Positions 16,765-26,468 of a stretch of 38,384 nucleotides of DNA are shown piece after piece; position 1 is the stretch's first letter; each line of letters opens with the position of its first letter. Source of the DNA: Seminavis robusta. Its lineage: Eukaryota; Bacillariophyta; Bacillariophyceae; Naviculales; Naviculaceae. The notes beneath the pieces are model-generated. The model saw only the letters and a program-made list of their open reading frames with translations, did not search any database and was not told the DNA's origin. The DNA is taken from NCBI GenBank assembly GCA_903772945.1, contig CAICTM010001063.1:1-38384 (forward strand). The letters are read 5' to 3'. The position numbers and the translations under genes are program-made.

Positions 16765-17352
16765 CTAGTCTGTCATTTCGGATTGATCTGGTGTCAACGA
16801 CAGGGCTAGTAGTTTAGTAGTGTTTGATGTAGTGGATGAAGGTGGTCGGCGTTTCTTAGGTGATCCGGGCAGTAGGCCAGCCGACCGCTTTGATGATGAA
16901 GATATTGACAGCAAGGCTGCATGTGAGAGGGCGTGAATTGAAGTGGTAGATTCGTCGTGTGAAGGTTTTTTGCGAGCAGGAGTGCTCCTGTTAGTCCTTG
17001 GAGGTTTCACAGGAGAGACATCGTGATCAAATGGGTGGAGACCAAACTGCTTGCGAGGCATGGATGCCACCGAGATAGAAGCGGGAGCTCCAATAGTACG
17101 GGTGGCGAGTCCAGACGTGGAAACTCAGGGCTGCGGATTAGCAACTCCACAGTCCGTGAGGAGAGTGTGGAGCTTCTGCACCGTAGCCGCTGAGTAACGC
17201 TTGTGGGTGGCAGCGCGCTTGCATCCGGAGGTGCAGCTGCCTTTTAGAGCCCAGGCCATACAGACGTCTTGACCACCGTGCTTGGGAATAGTGTACTGGT
17301 GGTCCTACAATTCTAGATCCTTGCGATTTGGAATCACCCTTTTCGGACGCAC
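16765..17352 (-). pseudogene. Gag-like region with CCCH-type zinc finger, DIRS-like element
   Basis: On the minus strand, from about 17352, RPKRVIPNRKDLEL is followed by a TAG, then DHQYTIPKHGGQDVCMAWAL and KGSCTSGCKRAATHKRYS. That makes a C-X8-C-X3-C-X5-H cluster like the zinc finger found before RT in DIRS-type and related elements. The frame stops at 17127-17125. A second frame from 17070 gives MPRKQFGLHPFDHDVSPVKP and a basic Ser-rich tail (SPKKRRPPS). Probably the remains of an RNA-binding coat protein. Confidence 0.55.
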
Positions 17353-17418
17353 ACTGACTCTCAGATTAGTGCTGTTAAATTTGCCGTTTCCTCAGCCACT
17401 GAAAAGAAAAAAAGGACC

Positions 17419-20400
17419 ATGGCGCCTTGTGGTCTATTCCGGGGACGAAAGATAGCTAGTAGCATCAAGACGAGCTTGGCAAACAACAAGAAACAACATG
17501 GACAACGACGACAGCTATTGGCGCCAGCGGCAACGGTCTGGAAACCATGGAAATCGAACAAGGAAGGTAGCTTGGGCACGGAATTTCATACGAATGACCG
17601 TGACAGAAACACAAACAGAAAACAAACAACGACTTTGTCGATATCCTCGGACCAAGAAAACCACTCCACGGAAGCAGGCGGTGCAACACCCACCAACACC
17701 GATAGGACTACAACTACTAACTCCCACTTTGCGGGAAACCAATTCTTCCTTCTAATGGACCAAGATGACAAATGGCTGCAACAAAACAAAGGCCACGATG
17801 AACACGACGATGATACGTCCATTACAACACTTGATACTAATGGGACCGGATCTATTGGTGCCTCCTCCGCTGCCGACACCCCACCCAGGATCAATGGAAA
17901 TAGCGGCGCATCTGTTTTATCACATCGCTCCGAACGCATCCGTCGAGCTAAACCACCAACAAAAATTGAACCGACACCCCTCCCTTTGCCCCCAGTTCTT
18001 GTGACAACTGTCACAACACCGGTTGTGTTGGAGACACCGGGACGCAGTAGTCAAAATCCAGAAAAAGCAGCTCAACTAAACAGCAACAACAAGAGAAACG
18101 AAACCAACAACAAAACAAAAAGGTGGATGCATTCGAAGCAACGTCCAATAATGCTGCATCATGGCCGCCACTCAAACTGTCACGTGAAGAACAACCAACG
18201 AGCAACTTGACAGCCACCTACGACATCAGGAGTAAATAAGGAAAAGGCGGCTCTGCTGCCCACGTCCAATCACACAGTGGCAACCCAACCACGAGATGGC
18301 AATGACAAGGAATGGCCGACTATAGGACAATCAATCTCGGACGCAACTGGCGGCAGCAAGAAACCAAAGTTGGACGGCTCGGAGTCCTCCATCGGCAATG
18401 GCAGAAACAAAATTACCACCAAGCACAACACAAATTCATGCTCATCACAGCAAACTCGAACATCAGGAATGACACAGCATGGCCGCTACTACCTACTGAT
18501 AAAGTATGCGGCAAGGTGATGCTAACGACCACGTTACAGCAACGATTTCTGGATGTAGCAATTGGAACCGCGAAACTTGTCTCTTCGACTATTGCAGACT
18601 TCCATCCACCAATAGGCAACATCACAAACCAGACAACAGCTCCAAACAAATTGCCACTCTGTCGGGGAAAAAGAAATCCAAGTTTCGCCTCAAACAGTCA
18701 ATCCAGCACTACTTATGTAATCAACAAACGGCTTCATCACAAACGATTGAGAGATCAAACCAACATGGAAATCCAAGTCAACCATCAGCTGGAAACAAGA
18801 ATAACGAAATCCAACCCGACAACAAAGATACAATGGAACTCCACGCAACCGCTGCTACAGGCACCAGTGGAAATCCTAAAGAAACAATAGATCTGACTAC
18901 TCCGGTGAAAGACGCACAAGATCAGCCTACACAAGTCGTTACAAATGACATTCGAGACAACAACACTGTGGCAGCTACGGATCTAGCTCATGCAGTCAAG
19001 GTGGTTGGAACCAAAATGGCGCAGATGGCGGTCTGCCCTGGGCAACGGTCAGCTATTGACTCTTTCCAATCAATACTGACTTCTGGTGCTGCTTCTCAAA
19101 AGGCCGAGTCATGGCAGCTCGATGGTTCAGCTCCCGAAATTTACACCGATTCGAAGGTGGAAACGATGCCTGTTGTATGTCTTGATTGCGGTGTACCGGT
19201 AGCTCCACAGGTGCTTTGCCTGAGTGACTCAACAGCTGATTTCCTTGGAATAACAGCTAGTACTGATCCTACTCACTATTGCAGTAGGTGCAAGCAATTC
19301 ATTCCATTGCAAGGTCCCTTGGCAATGGACACACGCCCAGCATCACCATTATCCATGCTGTTGTCACCAAGTACAACATCCAACTGGATGAAAGAAACAA
19401 AAAAACAAAAAAACAGATGCAGAAATTGCAGCAGGAATCAAGCATCTGCAAGATGAGGCAAAAGAATTGGATATGGGTGAGGAGCTGGTGACTGGTACCT
19501 GCTGGGAGCCTGCCACGACACTCAAGCCAAGTCACTGTCCCAAATGCAATGCTACAATGGAAGCCACCACCATGACCTGCAATGATGAGACTACAGAACT
19601 CTTTGGCATTCAGGATGATGCCCTCGCTGGTCATTACTGCCACGCATGCGACGATTCCTTTCAAGATGAAGAAGTGATGCTCCCAGTCAAGATACTTGCT
19701 CCAGTGTTTGATGCTATGGCTACTGGACAAACAGACAATCCCAGCTTGCAGAAACCTTCTACCAGCACTGCACACCACCCAGATATAGGGGTCTCTCATG
19801 AAGGCCAACACGGAGACAACAGCTCTCCGCAAACGGCTGCACCCACCACTTATGCTACACCAGCATTCCAAGTCAATCCAAGACGCTGTCACTGTGAAAA
19901 GCTAGCCACCTCCAGACCCAAGGATCCAGTTTGTGACTACTGCAAGCAAGAGAAGGATGGAGCCCAGGAAATCTCCTACTTGGAAATGGAACTGGCACAC
20001 TTGAATCCACATCCACCCCCAAACTATGCCTCTAGAGACAGTGCTATCAAGTCATCAGTTCAAGATATGCAGAGGAGATGCATTCCAATGCCTTCAGAGC
20101 TGCGTAGCAAACTGTTGGACATGGGATACATTACTTTTGATGCCGGCAACCAATCTGGTCATCAGTCTTTGAAGCCAGCAACCAATCAGAATGAGGCAAC
20201 TATGGATATCAATGAGTCAAAACAAGATGAGGCAACTGATTCACTTGCCACAGGAGAAGATGTGAAAATGGGAAAAAGTCAAATCAGAGGATACCAAAGC
20301 AAGCTGTGGAGGTCAAGTTGTTGGAGCCGGAGGAAGAACCTGCAAGTCAGCTGACATGTCAACAGGCTCTCATCAATATGACAGATCTCAGAACAAGGAA

Positions 20401-21014
20401 AGACCCAAGCATCAGTCAACGGTTCCAGTGCAGAATCTAACCATTCAGGAATCCAAGCAGAATGAAGCCACTGCCTCGCGGACAGAGGGTCGGGATATGG
20501 ATGTTGGAGAAGACAATGAGGAAGGAACTGAAAGAGACCCTGGGACTGATGATCAGCATGGAAACAGTAACAACTCCAATGAGGATGAGGATGGCTTTGA
20601 GGATGCTGAGGAGGGAGAGCCGAGTGATGCAGTCTACTTCTTTGGAGTCAGGCTGGAAACAATGATGCCGCTAATTGAGGACTTTCCAATGGCAGACTTT
20701 ATGAAGATACTCACCCTACTGAACTCTGAGGAGGACAATGATATCTGGTTTGCCGACCATGCAGGAGATGGAGATATAGATGGTCAAGGTCACGCCTTGG
20801 AGATTCTGGAAGAGATGACGGTCGATGAATTGGAGATCATGCTGAATGCAAAGAAAATGTCATGGGGAAATCCCAAAGACAACAGAGGCTGCTTTGTTGC
20901 CTCCTTCTATGTGCAGAGCCATCACTATGACAGTGTTCACTCACTGAAAAAGATAGCGGGAGTCATTCCCTTCTTAACTAACAATGACATCTTCATGCGC
21001 CCACATGATCTGAC
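17419..21014 (+). pseudogene. Unrecognised long ORF with duplicated zinc-binding-like units
   Basis: ATG at 17419 (GGACCATGGC) opens an Asn/Thr/Ser/Lys-rich, presumably disordered N-terminal half. The frame runs to about 18519 with one TGA (18208-18210), then shifts near 18510, near an A-rich tract at about 19400 and near 20350. The middle holds two similar cysteine units: CLDCGVPVAPQVLC..HYCSRC (about 19180-19290) and CPKCNATMEATTMTC..HYCHAC (about 19537-19650). Then come PRRCHCEKL and DPVCDYCKQEKDG. The C-terminal part is acidic (NEDEDGFEDAEEGEPSD) with a globular-looking segment AVYFFGVRLETMMPLIEDFP. It is cut at 21014 by the copia-3 LTR, which supplies 15 foreign residues. It may be a decayed host gene or another element's ORF. 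No function assigned. Confidence 0.55.
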
Positions 21015-21158
21015 TGTTGGGAATTCGCGATTAGGGATTCAGCCCTTACCTGAGTACTAGAATTTCACACCAGTAAAAAAACTGGTAGCCCAACCACTTT
21101 TTCAGTAGTATCTCAATAGCATGACAATGGTAAACTAGAGAGCTTAGTGAATCTAACA
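21015..21158 (+). repeat. Copia-3 LTR (plus orientation, 144 bp)
   Basis: Begins TGTTGGGAATTCGCGATTAGG and ends GAATCTAACA. It is related to the copia-1 and copia-2 LTRs but in the opposite orientation. It contains CTTTTTCAGTAGTA at 21097-21110. Followed by 5' leader sequence, so this is a 5' LTR. No matching 3' LTR in plus orientation was found in the window. Confidence 0.85.
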
Positions 21159-21690
21159 TACTACTGAAAAAGGCTGCCTATCCACAACAGATACAGATAG
21201 AGCAGCGGTCGGTGCAACGAAGAGAAGAAGCGAATCGGTCGAGGACGACAGACCGCCGTGCCAAAGCAAGACCGTTGAGGACGACGCGAAGATCAGTCGA
21301 TGACGAGAGGATCGGTCGACAACGACGCAAGCATCAACAACAAGCACAAGACCAGGAGACTATCAAAATGACAGCAACGAGAGAAGCCTGTCAAGGAACG
21401 ACAGCGACCAGAAGATCTGAGGACAGATCCAAGCAACGCGACGACGCAACGAGCGACGACGCGACGAGAACAAGATCGGCCGACGAAGGATCTTTGTGTC
21501 GAGAGGAAGAGTTTCATCAGTAGAATCCACAAGGATTACCGGCAGGAAGGTTGCTTGGCAAGGAAAGCCAACAACAGCACGAAAGCCATAGTGCCAGCGC
21601 AGGGACCAAGGAGTGGTACCCGCGCAGGAATACCCACGCTCGATCTGGCAACCAACACGCTCGTTAGTATTGGAGGATCTATAAGTATCT
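21159..21690 (+). mobile_element. Copia-3 5' leader fragment with candidate self-priming site
   Basis: Starts TACTACTGAAAAAG (21159-21172), perfectly complementary to 21097-21110 in the LTR, with 48 nt between that segment and the LTR end. The following Arg/Thr/Asp-rich region is homologous to the copia-1 leader (GGTCGGTGCAACGAAGAG; GAAAGCCATAGTGCCAGCGC). Similarity fades at about 21690. No gag follows, so the element is 3'-truncated. Confidence 0.75.
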
Positions 21691-22487
21691 TATAGCTCAA
21701 CAGGTGCTCTGTACTTGCATACTAGCGGTATCTTTCATCCCAAAAATGTGCAAAGTCCTTTATATCAGAAACTATAGGGCTCGCTGGTTTCAATTGCCAC
21801 ACACATCTTACTTCGCCAACTGGCTCGGTCAAGGCAAAAGAAAATGGGACAGAGAATGTTTAATTTCAGCTTACCAGCTTTTTAAAATCAGTTAGTTAGT
21901 TATAAAGAAACTTTTCAAAAGCAGGACACAAAAAAATGAGAGCAGATGAAAGGCTCCCAAGACAGCGCATTATAGGTAAATCACATCTCCATTTGGGTGG
22001 TATGAGGGACGCGAGGAACCAACAATTTCAATGTCATCCCCGCTGCCAACCTTGCGTTTGCCTCGGGCCGGCTCTCGTATTCCCAGACACAGCAAGCCAC
22101 TTTTCTGACTACTGTGGTACTTATGAAATTGTGGCTTATGTATGTCGGCAGTCTCTCTGTTAGGATCCATTTTCCTTCCTTTGTCATTTCCGTGGTGCCC
22201 TTTTGTGTGCTTTTATGCTTCTCCAAAATTGCTTGTGTGCTTCTTTCCTCCCCTGCACCTCTGGAAAGTTGCTTGGTTATTCATACTGAAAAAAACTTTA
22301 AGCTTCCGGTTTTGACCTTTGAATTTGACCAAAAATACGTTTCTGGACAGGCTCTAATTTTTTAAAGTCTTTCTGAACCAATTGCTAAGCTCCATGTCTA
22401 CCACACTTGATCTCTACCGCCCTGATCTCTCCATTGACGCTGGCCCTACACTGGCATTTGTTCTTTTCTATTTGTTGGTGTTGCAAC
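21691..22487 (+). other. Intergenic region upstream of the glycosyltransferase-like gene
   Basis: AT-richer than its surroundings. It has short ORFs on both strands, none convincing, and no recognisable repeat. It presumably contains the promoter of the gene at 22488. TATAAAG at 21901-21907 is a possible but distant TATA-like site. Confidence 0.4.
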
Positions 22488-23690
22488 ATGTACCGTCCTC
22501 ATCAATTTCCTCTCACGCCAAGGAGGCACCAGAACTTCCTAATGCTTGGTATACCGCTTTTGCTGTTGACTCTCACCTTCAGATCTGAAGTGATGATGAG
22601 TCTCCATAGCCAGAACACAATTTCAGATGTACCGCCTCTCTCCTTGGATACTTCTACTTCCCTCTCTCTTGTCACAAGCTTCTGGGCAGTGCAATTGGAT
22701 AACAATACAAATCTCCATCGCCAAGAAATAGAAGCAGCTATGCTGAATAACCTCAACAATCCTCACTTTGACCAAATTCTCATTTTCCTGGATCATGCTA
22801 CTGAACAATCAAACTGCACTCATTTCAGATATAGGATGGCCCAACTGCAAGAAAGATTCGATGAAAAGATGCAAACCAGCATTGTCAGTGAGGCGTACCA
22901 AAGCCCACAAAAAAAGCCGGTACTAGATTGCGTCGAGATTTCTGAACAACCAAACTATTACCAGATGTTCCTTCTTGCAACTGGAAGCAATGTGAAGGGG
23001 GATGTTGTCATAGTGGAAAATGCTGATCAAGCCTTTGATGACTCTGTGCAGTGGGCCAAGCACATCAAGAATACCACTGTACTTGCACTATCAACCTGGG
23101 GATTCCAACCAGATATTGTGCCTTCACCAATCAAGGATCACTTCAACTTTGTCCACGGGGAAAACTCCAAAGAGTATCATGCAGAGATACTACCCAGATG
23201 CAACGATTTCTGGGTATATTCCTGGGATGGTTATGTTTTTCACAAACAACTCATTGCGGGTCGCCTAAAAGCAGAGAACTTCCAGCGTCCCACTGTAAAA
23301 ATGATGAACGACTCAACCCATGAGACCGCTTTCTTCAAAATGAACGAAGATGGTGGTGAGAACGCGGCCCTTTGGGCCCTACTAGAAGGGATTCCAGAAG
23401 CCCTGGGTGTCAGTGGATGTACCGTTATCCAAACATGGCACTTCCATGGTGCTCCCAAGATGCACGCTCATGGTGATGATACAGAATATTGGTTTTGGGG
23501 TGAAGTGAAAGGTCCGGGCCATAGGGTCCCCATACCACATAAATGTCCCAAAGAAGACAAAATCACATACAGCTTTAAGATAAAGCCTCCTCAAAGCCCC
23601 CCCCTGCCCTACAAGATGACCTTCCCAGCTGAGTTCCGAGAACCACTGGAAGCCTTAAAAGCCTTAAAAGATCAGAACATTTGTACGTAG
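22488..23690 (+). CDS. Type II membrane, glycosyltransferase-like protein
   Basis: An intact, intron-free frame with no stops or shifts. I prefer ATG 22488 (400 residues): it gives a short basic tail (MYRPHQFPLTPRRHQNF), then one membrane segment (LMLGIPLLLLTLTF), the layout of Golgi type II enzymes. An upstream in-frame ATG at 22407 would add 27 residues. The lumenal part has FWAVQLDNNTNLHRQEIEAA, VLDCVEISEQPNYYQMFLLA, GDVVIVENADQAFDDSVQWA (a DxD-like metal/nucleotide-sugar site candidate), FWVYSWDGYVFHKQLI, MNEDGGENAALWALL and TWHFHGAPKMHAH. Sequons NNT, NCT, NTT and NDS fit lumenal exposure. The pattern recalls protist GT-A-like glycosyltransferases. Donor, acceptor and family number are unknown. 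It is the only apparently functional gene here, lying between copia remnants on both sides. Confidence 0.72.
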   Translation: MYRPHQFPLTPRRHQNFLMLGIPLLLLTLTFRSEVMMSLHSQNTISDVPPLSLDTSTSLSLVTSFWAVQLDNNTNLHRQEIEAAMLNNLNNPHFDQILIFLDHATEQSNCTHFRYRMAQLQERFDEKMQTSIVSEAYQSPQKKPVLDCVEISEQPNYYQMFLLATGSNVKGDVVIVENADQAFDDSVQWAKHIKNTTVLALSTWGFQPDIVPSPIKDHFNFVHGENSKEYHAEILPRCNDFWVYSWDGYVFHKQLIAGRLKAENFQRPTVKMMNDSTHETAFFKMNEDGGENAALWALLEGIPEALGVSGCTVIQTWHFHGAPKMHAHGDDTEYWFWGEVKGPGHRVPIPHKCPKEDKITYSFKIKPPQSPPLPYKMTFPAEFREPLEALKALKDQNICT

Positions 23691-23865
23691 GTCATGGGAA
23701 GATCACTTTTTTTTTGCGATTGGAATAAGGGAAAAATGAGACTTTGAAATATTACAACTAGAATGATCTGGGTTTAAGACCCATCACACGTTAGGGCTCA
23801 TACTATCGAAGACCTACTCAGTGTAGCCCGGTAGAGCTCTAGCTAGAGAAGATTTCAGTTGCATT
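23691..23865. other. 3' flank of the glycosyltransferase-like gene
   Basis: No gene. It contains a T9 run (23707-23715) and AAATATTACAAC, possibly the transcript end. It ends at the copia-2 3' LTR; the five bases before the LTR are CATTT/GCATT depending on alignment. Confidence 0.4.
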
Positions 23866-24007
23866 TGTTAGATTCACTAAGCTCGCTAGTTTACCATTGT
23901 CGTGCTATTGAGATACTACTGAAAAAGTGGGTGGGCTCAGTTTTTCTACTGGTGTGAAATTCTATTACTGAGGTAAGGGCTGAATCCCTAATCGCGAATC
24001 CCCAACA
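23866..24007 (-). repeat. Copia-2 3' LTR (142 bp)
   Basis: On the plus strand it runs TGTTAGATTCACTAAGCTCG to CCCCAACA. The small insertion TCGTG-like makes it slightly longer than the copia-1 LTR; in this respect it resembles the copia-3 LTR. Conserved TACTACTGAAAAAGT at 23914-23928. Confidence 0.88.
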
Positions 24008-24053
24008 CACTCCTGTGGTCGTCGAGCTTGTCCTAGTCGTCGACCATGCTCAC

Positions 24054-26255
24054 TTACTTACCCTGCTTAGCGCTCCTTCTTCGAACGGACCTTCTTGTCT
24101 GGCCGTGACGTGACCCTCCTACCGAGTGCCCTGGCTCTGAGTGTTCCACTACACCCATCAACTTGTCCACATTCTGTTTGAACAGTCGATCTTGGTTCGG
24201 CTTCGTCCAGAAGTCCGCAACCATATCATCAGTTGGACACCAGTGCACACTGATCTCCTTCTTTGCGACTCTGTCGCTCACAAATTAGTACCTAATGTTG
24301 ATGTGCTTCGTTCGCTTGCTACTAGAAGCTTTGCCATTCTTTTCTAGAAGTATGGCACTCTTGTTGTCCTGATAGACTATAGTTTCTTTAACTACATAGC
24401 CTTGCTCCCGTAAGAACTGCCTCGTCCAAAGGATCGATGGCATCAGGTCATCAACGGCTACGAGTTCGCTCTCAGTCGAGCTTCTCGTGTTCAACTTCTG
24501 TTTCGTCGAACTCGATATTGGGTAACCGGTGCCCATGGTCAAACCACCTCCGGTATGACCCCTCATGTTTGGATGGACTGCGAAAGAACCATCTACATAC
24601 CATTTCAATATGCCGTTTCCGTCGTCTTTGAGAAGTAATGGTAGTTTTCTAGTACGCCTAATGTACTGCATGAGATGGACTAGTTTATCCCAATCCTGCC
24701 TATCCGGTTCCTTGACTCTAGTCGTGAGGAACGATATCGCCGTACCTGTGTCTGGTCGGGCTCTCTTCGTAGCGAACAACACCTTAGCCACCAGGCTGTG
24801 AAAGGCGTCTGCCTTGCTCGTTGGGAGCTTCTTACAGGATTCGTCTACTGTGAATAGGTCTTTTGGGGCTGCACTACTTCTAGTCTTCGTGCCCCCTTCC
24901 TCTGGCGATGCCTTCTCGAAGGCTTCCAGGATTTCATCAACGTACTTGTACATTGATACATTGCATTGACCCTTCGTCGTGAAGTCTATGGTCATGCTGA
25001 GATACGTGTGGACGTTTCCGCGGCTCACCGTCATCTCTCCAGTGCCGTCCTCGAATACGCTTTCGTATTCATCACGAAGCACTTGGATCAGCTGGTCGTT
25101 AACCTTCGCGTCCTTGTGGCTAAGCTTACAGTCGTCTACATGCCAGCAGACTGTCTGTTGCTTGCCGTGTACCATTCTGTTGGCTACACATGGGTCGTAA
25201 GGATTAATCTTAAATCCGTTCCAGAGCATCATCTTCCGGAACTTACGGTTGTATAGTAGGCTAGCTACCATGGTACTGTAGATGGCATTCAAGCATTGCA
25301 GTAGCAACTGCTTGTTGCCTTTCTTATCCGTTGTCACGAACGGTTTGTAGACATCTGGGGCAATTTCACACAGCATGTATACTAGTACTCCTCTCACTCA
25401 AATCATTATCATATCTTTTTCATCCTCGACTCGTGTCTGGATGAAGGCATTCGGGATGTCAATTACTGCCACATCCCTTTCCTCTTCAGCGTCGATTATG
25501 CAGGAGAGTAGCACTGCTTCTGTCGACACTGTTGGCAAGCTTGCGTTTTCCTTGGAGATGAAGTCACGCTGTTTGTTGCCTCCGGCAACCGCTCGGCCTT
25601 TGATCTTCCCGTTCCTTTTCAACTTTAGGAACAGGTGTGACTCTAGGATACTCTTGCGTTCCATTTCGCTGAGTTCTTCCATTTTCTTCGGACGGAAGGT
25701 ATCCCTGAGATGTAACTGTTTCATCTCGGCAAAGGCTGCATCGTGCGCTTTGTCCTTCCACTCCTTGAGTCCAGCCTTCAATGACAACTGTGTCATGATG
25801 GCTGCTACCATATCAGGTTCTTCGTCTACCTGTGTGTAGAACATGTGTGCATCTGGATGCAAAACACGTTCACTTGTATGGACATTTGGCGTCTCATACT
25901 TCTTTCCGTCAAAGCTGGGAATATACGATTCCTTTGCTTGCGTCCTCACTCTACTGGACCTGCGTACTCCTGGCGTCTGCTCAGGTGCGGCTTGGGCTTC
26001 AACGTCTACTCCTGGGATCTGTTCCAGGGGCTGTTGGTCCGTAGTCGGTTCCGGTTCCTCTACCGTCTCAACGATAGGTTGGGTAGCCGGTTCATTCGGT
26101 TCGCTGACCTCTGATGCTTCGGTGTCGTTGGCCTGGTGATCGTCGGGATCATCTTCCATTTTGTCAATGGTTTCGGCGTCCACGTCCAGGTCCTCATCGG
26201 TTTGGAGCATTGGTAGTGGGGGTGTGCGACAATACTGGCAATTCCAAATAACTGA
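24054..26255 (-). pseudogene. Copia-2 linker, RT and RNase H
   Basis: From about 26255 on the minus strand: SVIWNCQYCRTPPLPMLQTD, acidic linker, RRSSRVRTQAKESYIPSF and the RT fingers (AAFAEMKQLHLRDTF). Motif A is VAVIDIPNAFIQTRVEDE, followed by an in-frame TGA at about 25397 (an Arg codon in copia-1). The box CWHVDDCKLSH (HVDD) comes next, then the connection and RNase H: LKWYVDGSFAVHPNMRG, SSTESELVAVDD, VYQDNKSAILLEK and HINIRY. A second stop (TAA at about 24283, Phe in copia-1) precedes DRVAKKEISVHWCPTDD and the C-terminus. Two nonsense codons are the only breaks seen in about 700 codons. Upstream of 26255 there is a TAA and the frame is lost. Confidence 0.87.
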
Positions 26256-26468
26256 GGCTTAGCAGGTTATAGCTAGCTATTTCTAGGTGGACAATGATGT
26301 CCATGCAAACAATATTTCATGGGCCAAAGGTGTCAGCAGGTTGCCAAAGTAGTTGCCAATGCGGCAAGCACAACCAAAGATACCATGAGCCATTCAAGAC
26401 TGGAGCACTATCGTCGCACTCCCTTGCAGTCGATGAATTGCAACATACAGCAGCCATGGCTATGTTGC
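26256..26468 (-). other. Beta-family copia 3' tail, no gene
   Basis: Lies between the copia-2 truncation and the stop codon of the beta-family RNase H. Presumably 3' untranslated sequence of the beta element. No LTR is recognisable. Confidence 0.4.

Larger units (their letters stand above)
13671..17352 (-). mobile_element. DIRS-like tyrosine-recombinase retrotransposon (degenerate)
   Basis: The minus strand carries, in order, a gag-like zinc finger, a basic region, reverse transcriptase, RNase H and a tyrosine recombinase, the domain order of DIRS-type elements. No integrase, aspartic protease or LTRs are visible. The frame is broken by several stops and shifts, so the copy is inactive. The inverted or split terminal repeats that define DIRS subgroups were not found, and the element borders are uncertain. 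Confidence 0.72.
23866..26255 (-). mobile_element. Copia-2: Ty1/copia element, 5'-truncated
   Basis: A 3' LTR (23866-24007), CCACAGGAGTG just inside it, and a minus-strand RNase H, RT and pre-RT linker closely related to copia-1. At about 26255 similarity ends in unrelated sequence, so gag, protease, integrase and the 5' LTR are missing. It keeps the 489 bp and 17 bp that copia-1 has lost and is the better guide to the family's protein. Confidence 0.85.

Noticed and set aside
18519..18545. Possible very short GT..AG intron explaining a frame change in the unknown ORF
   Set aside because: The bounded segment would be about 24 nt, far below plausible spliceosomal intron length. A frameshift is simpler.
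21970..22170. Minus-strand 66-codon ORF upstream of the glycosyltransferase-like gene
   Set aside because: Short, no domain, no clear start context, overlaps other small ORFs. It could be an exon, but nothing supports it.
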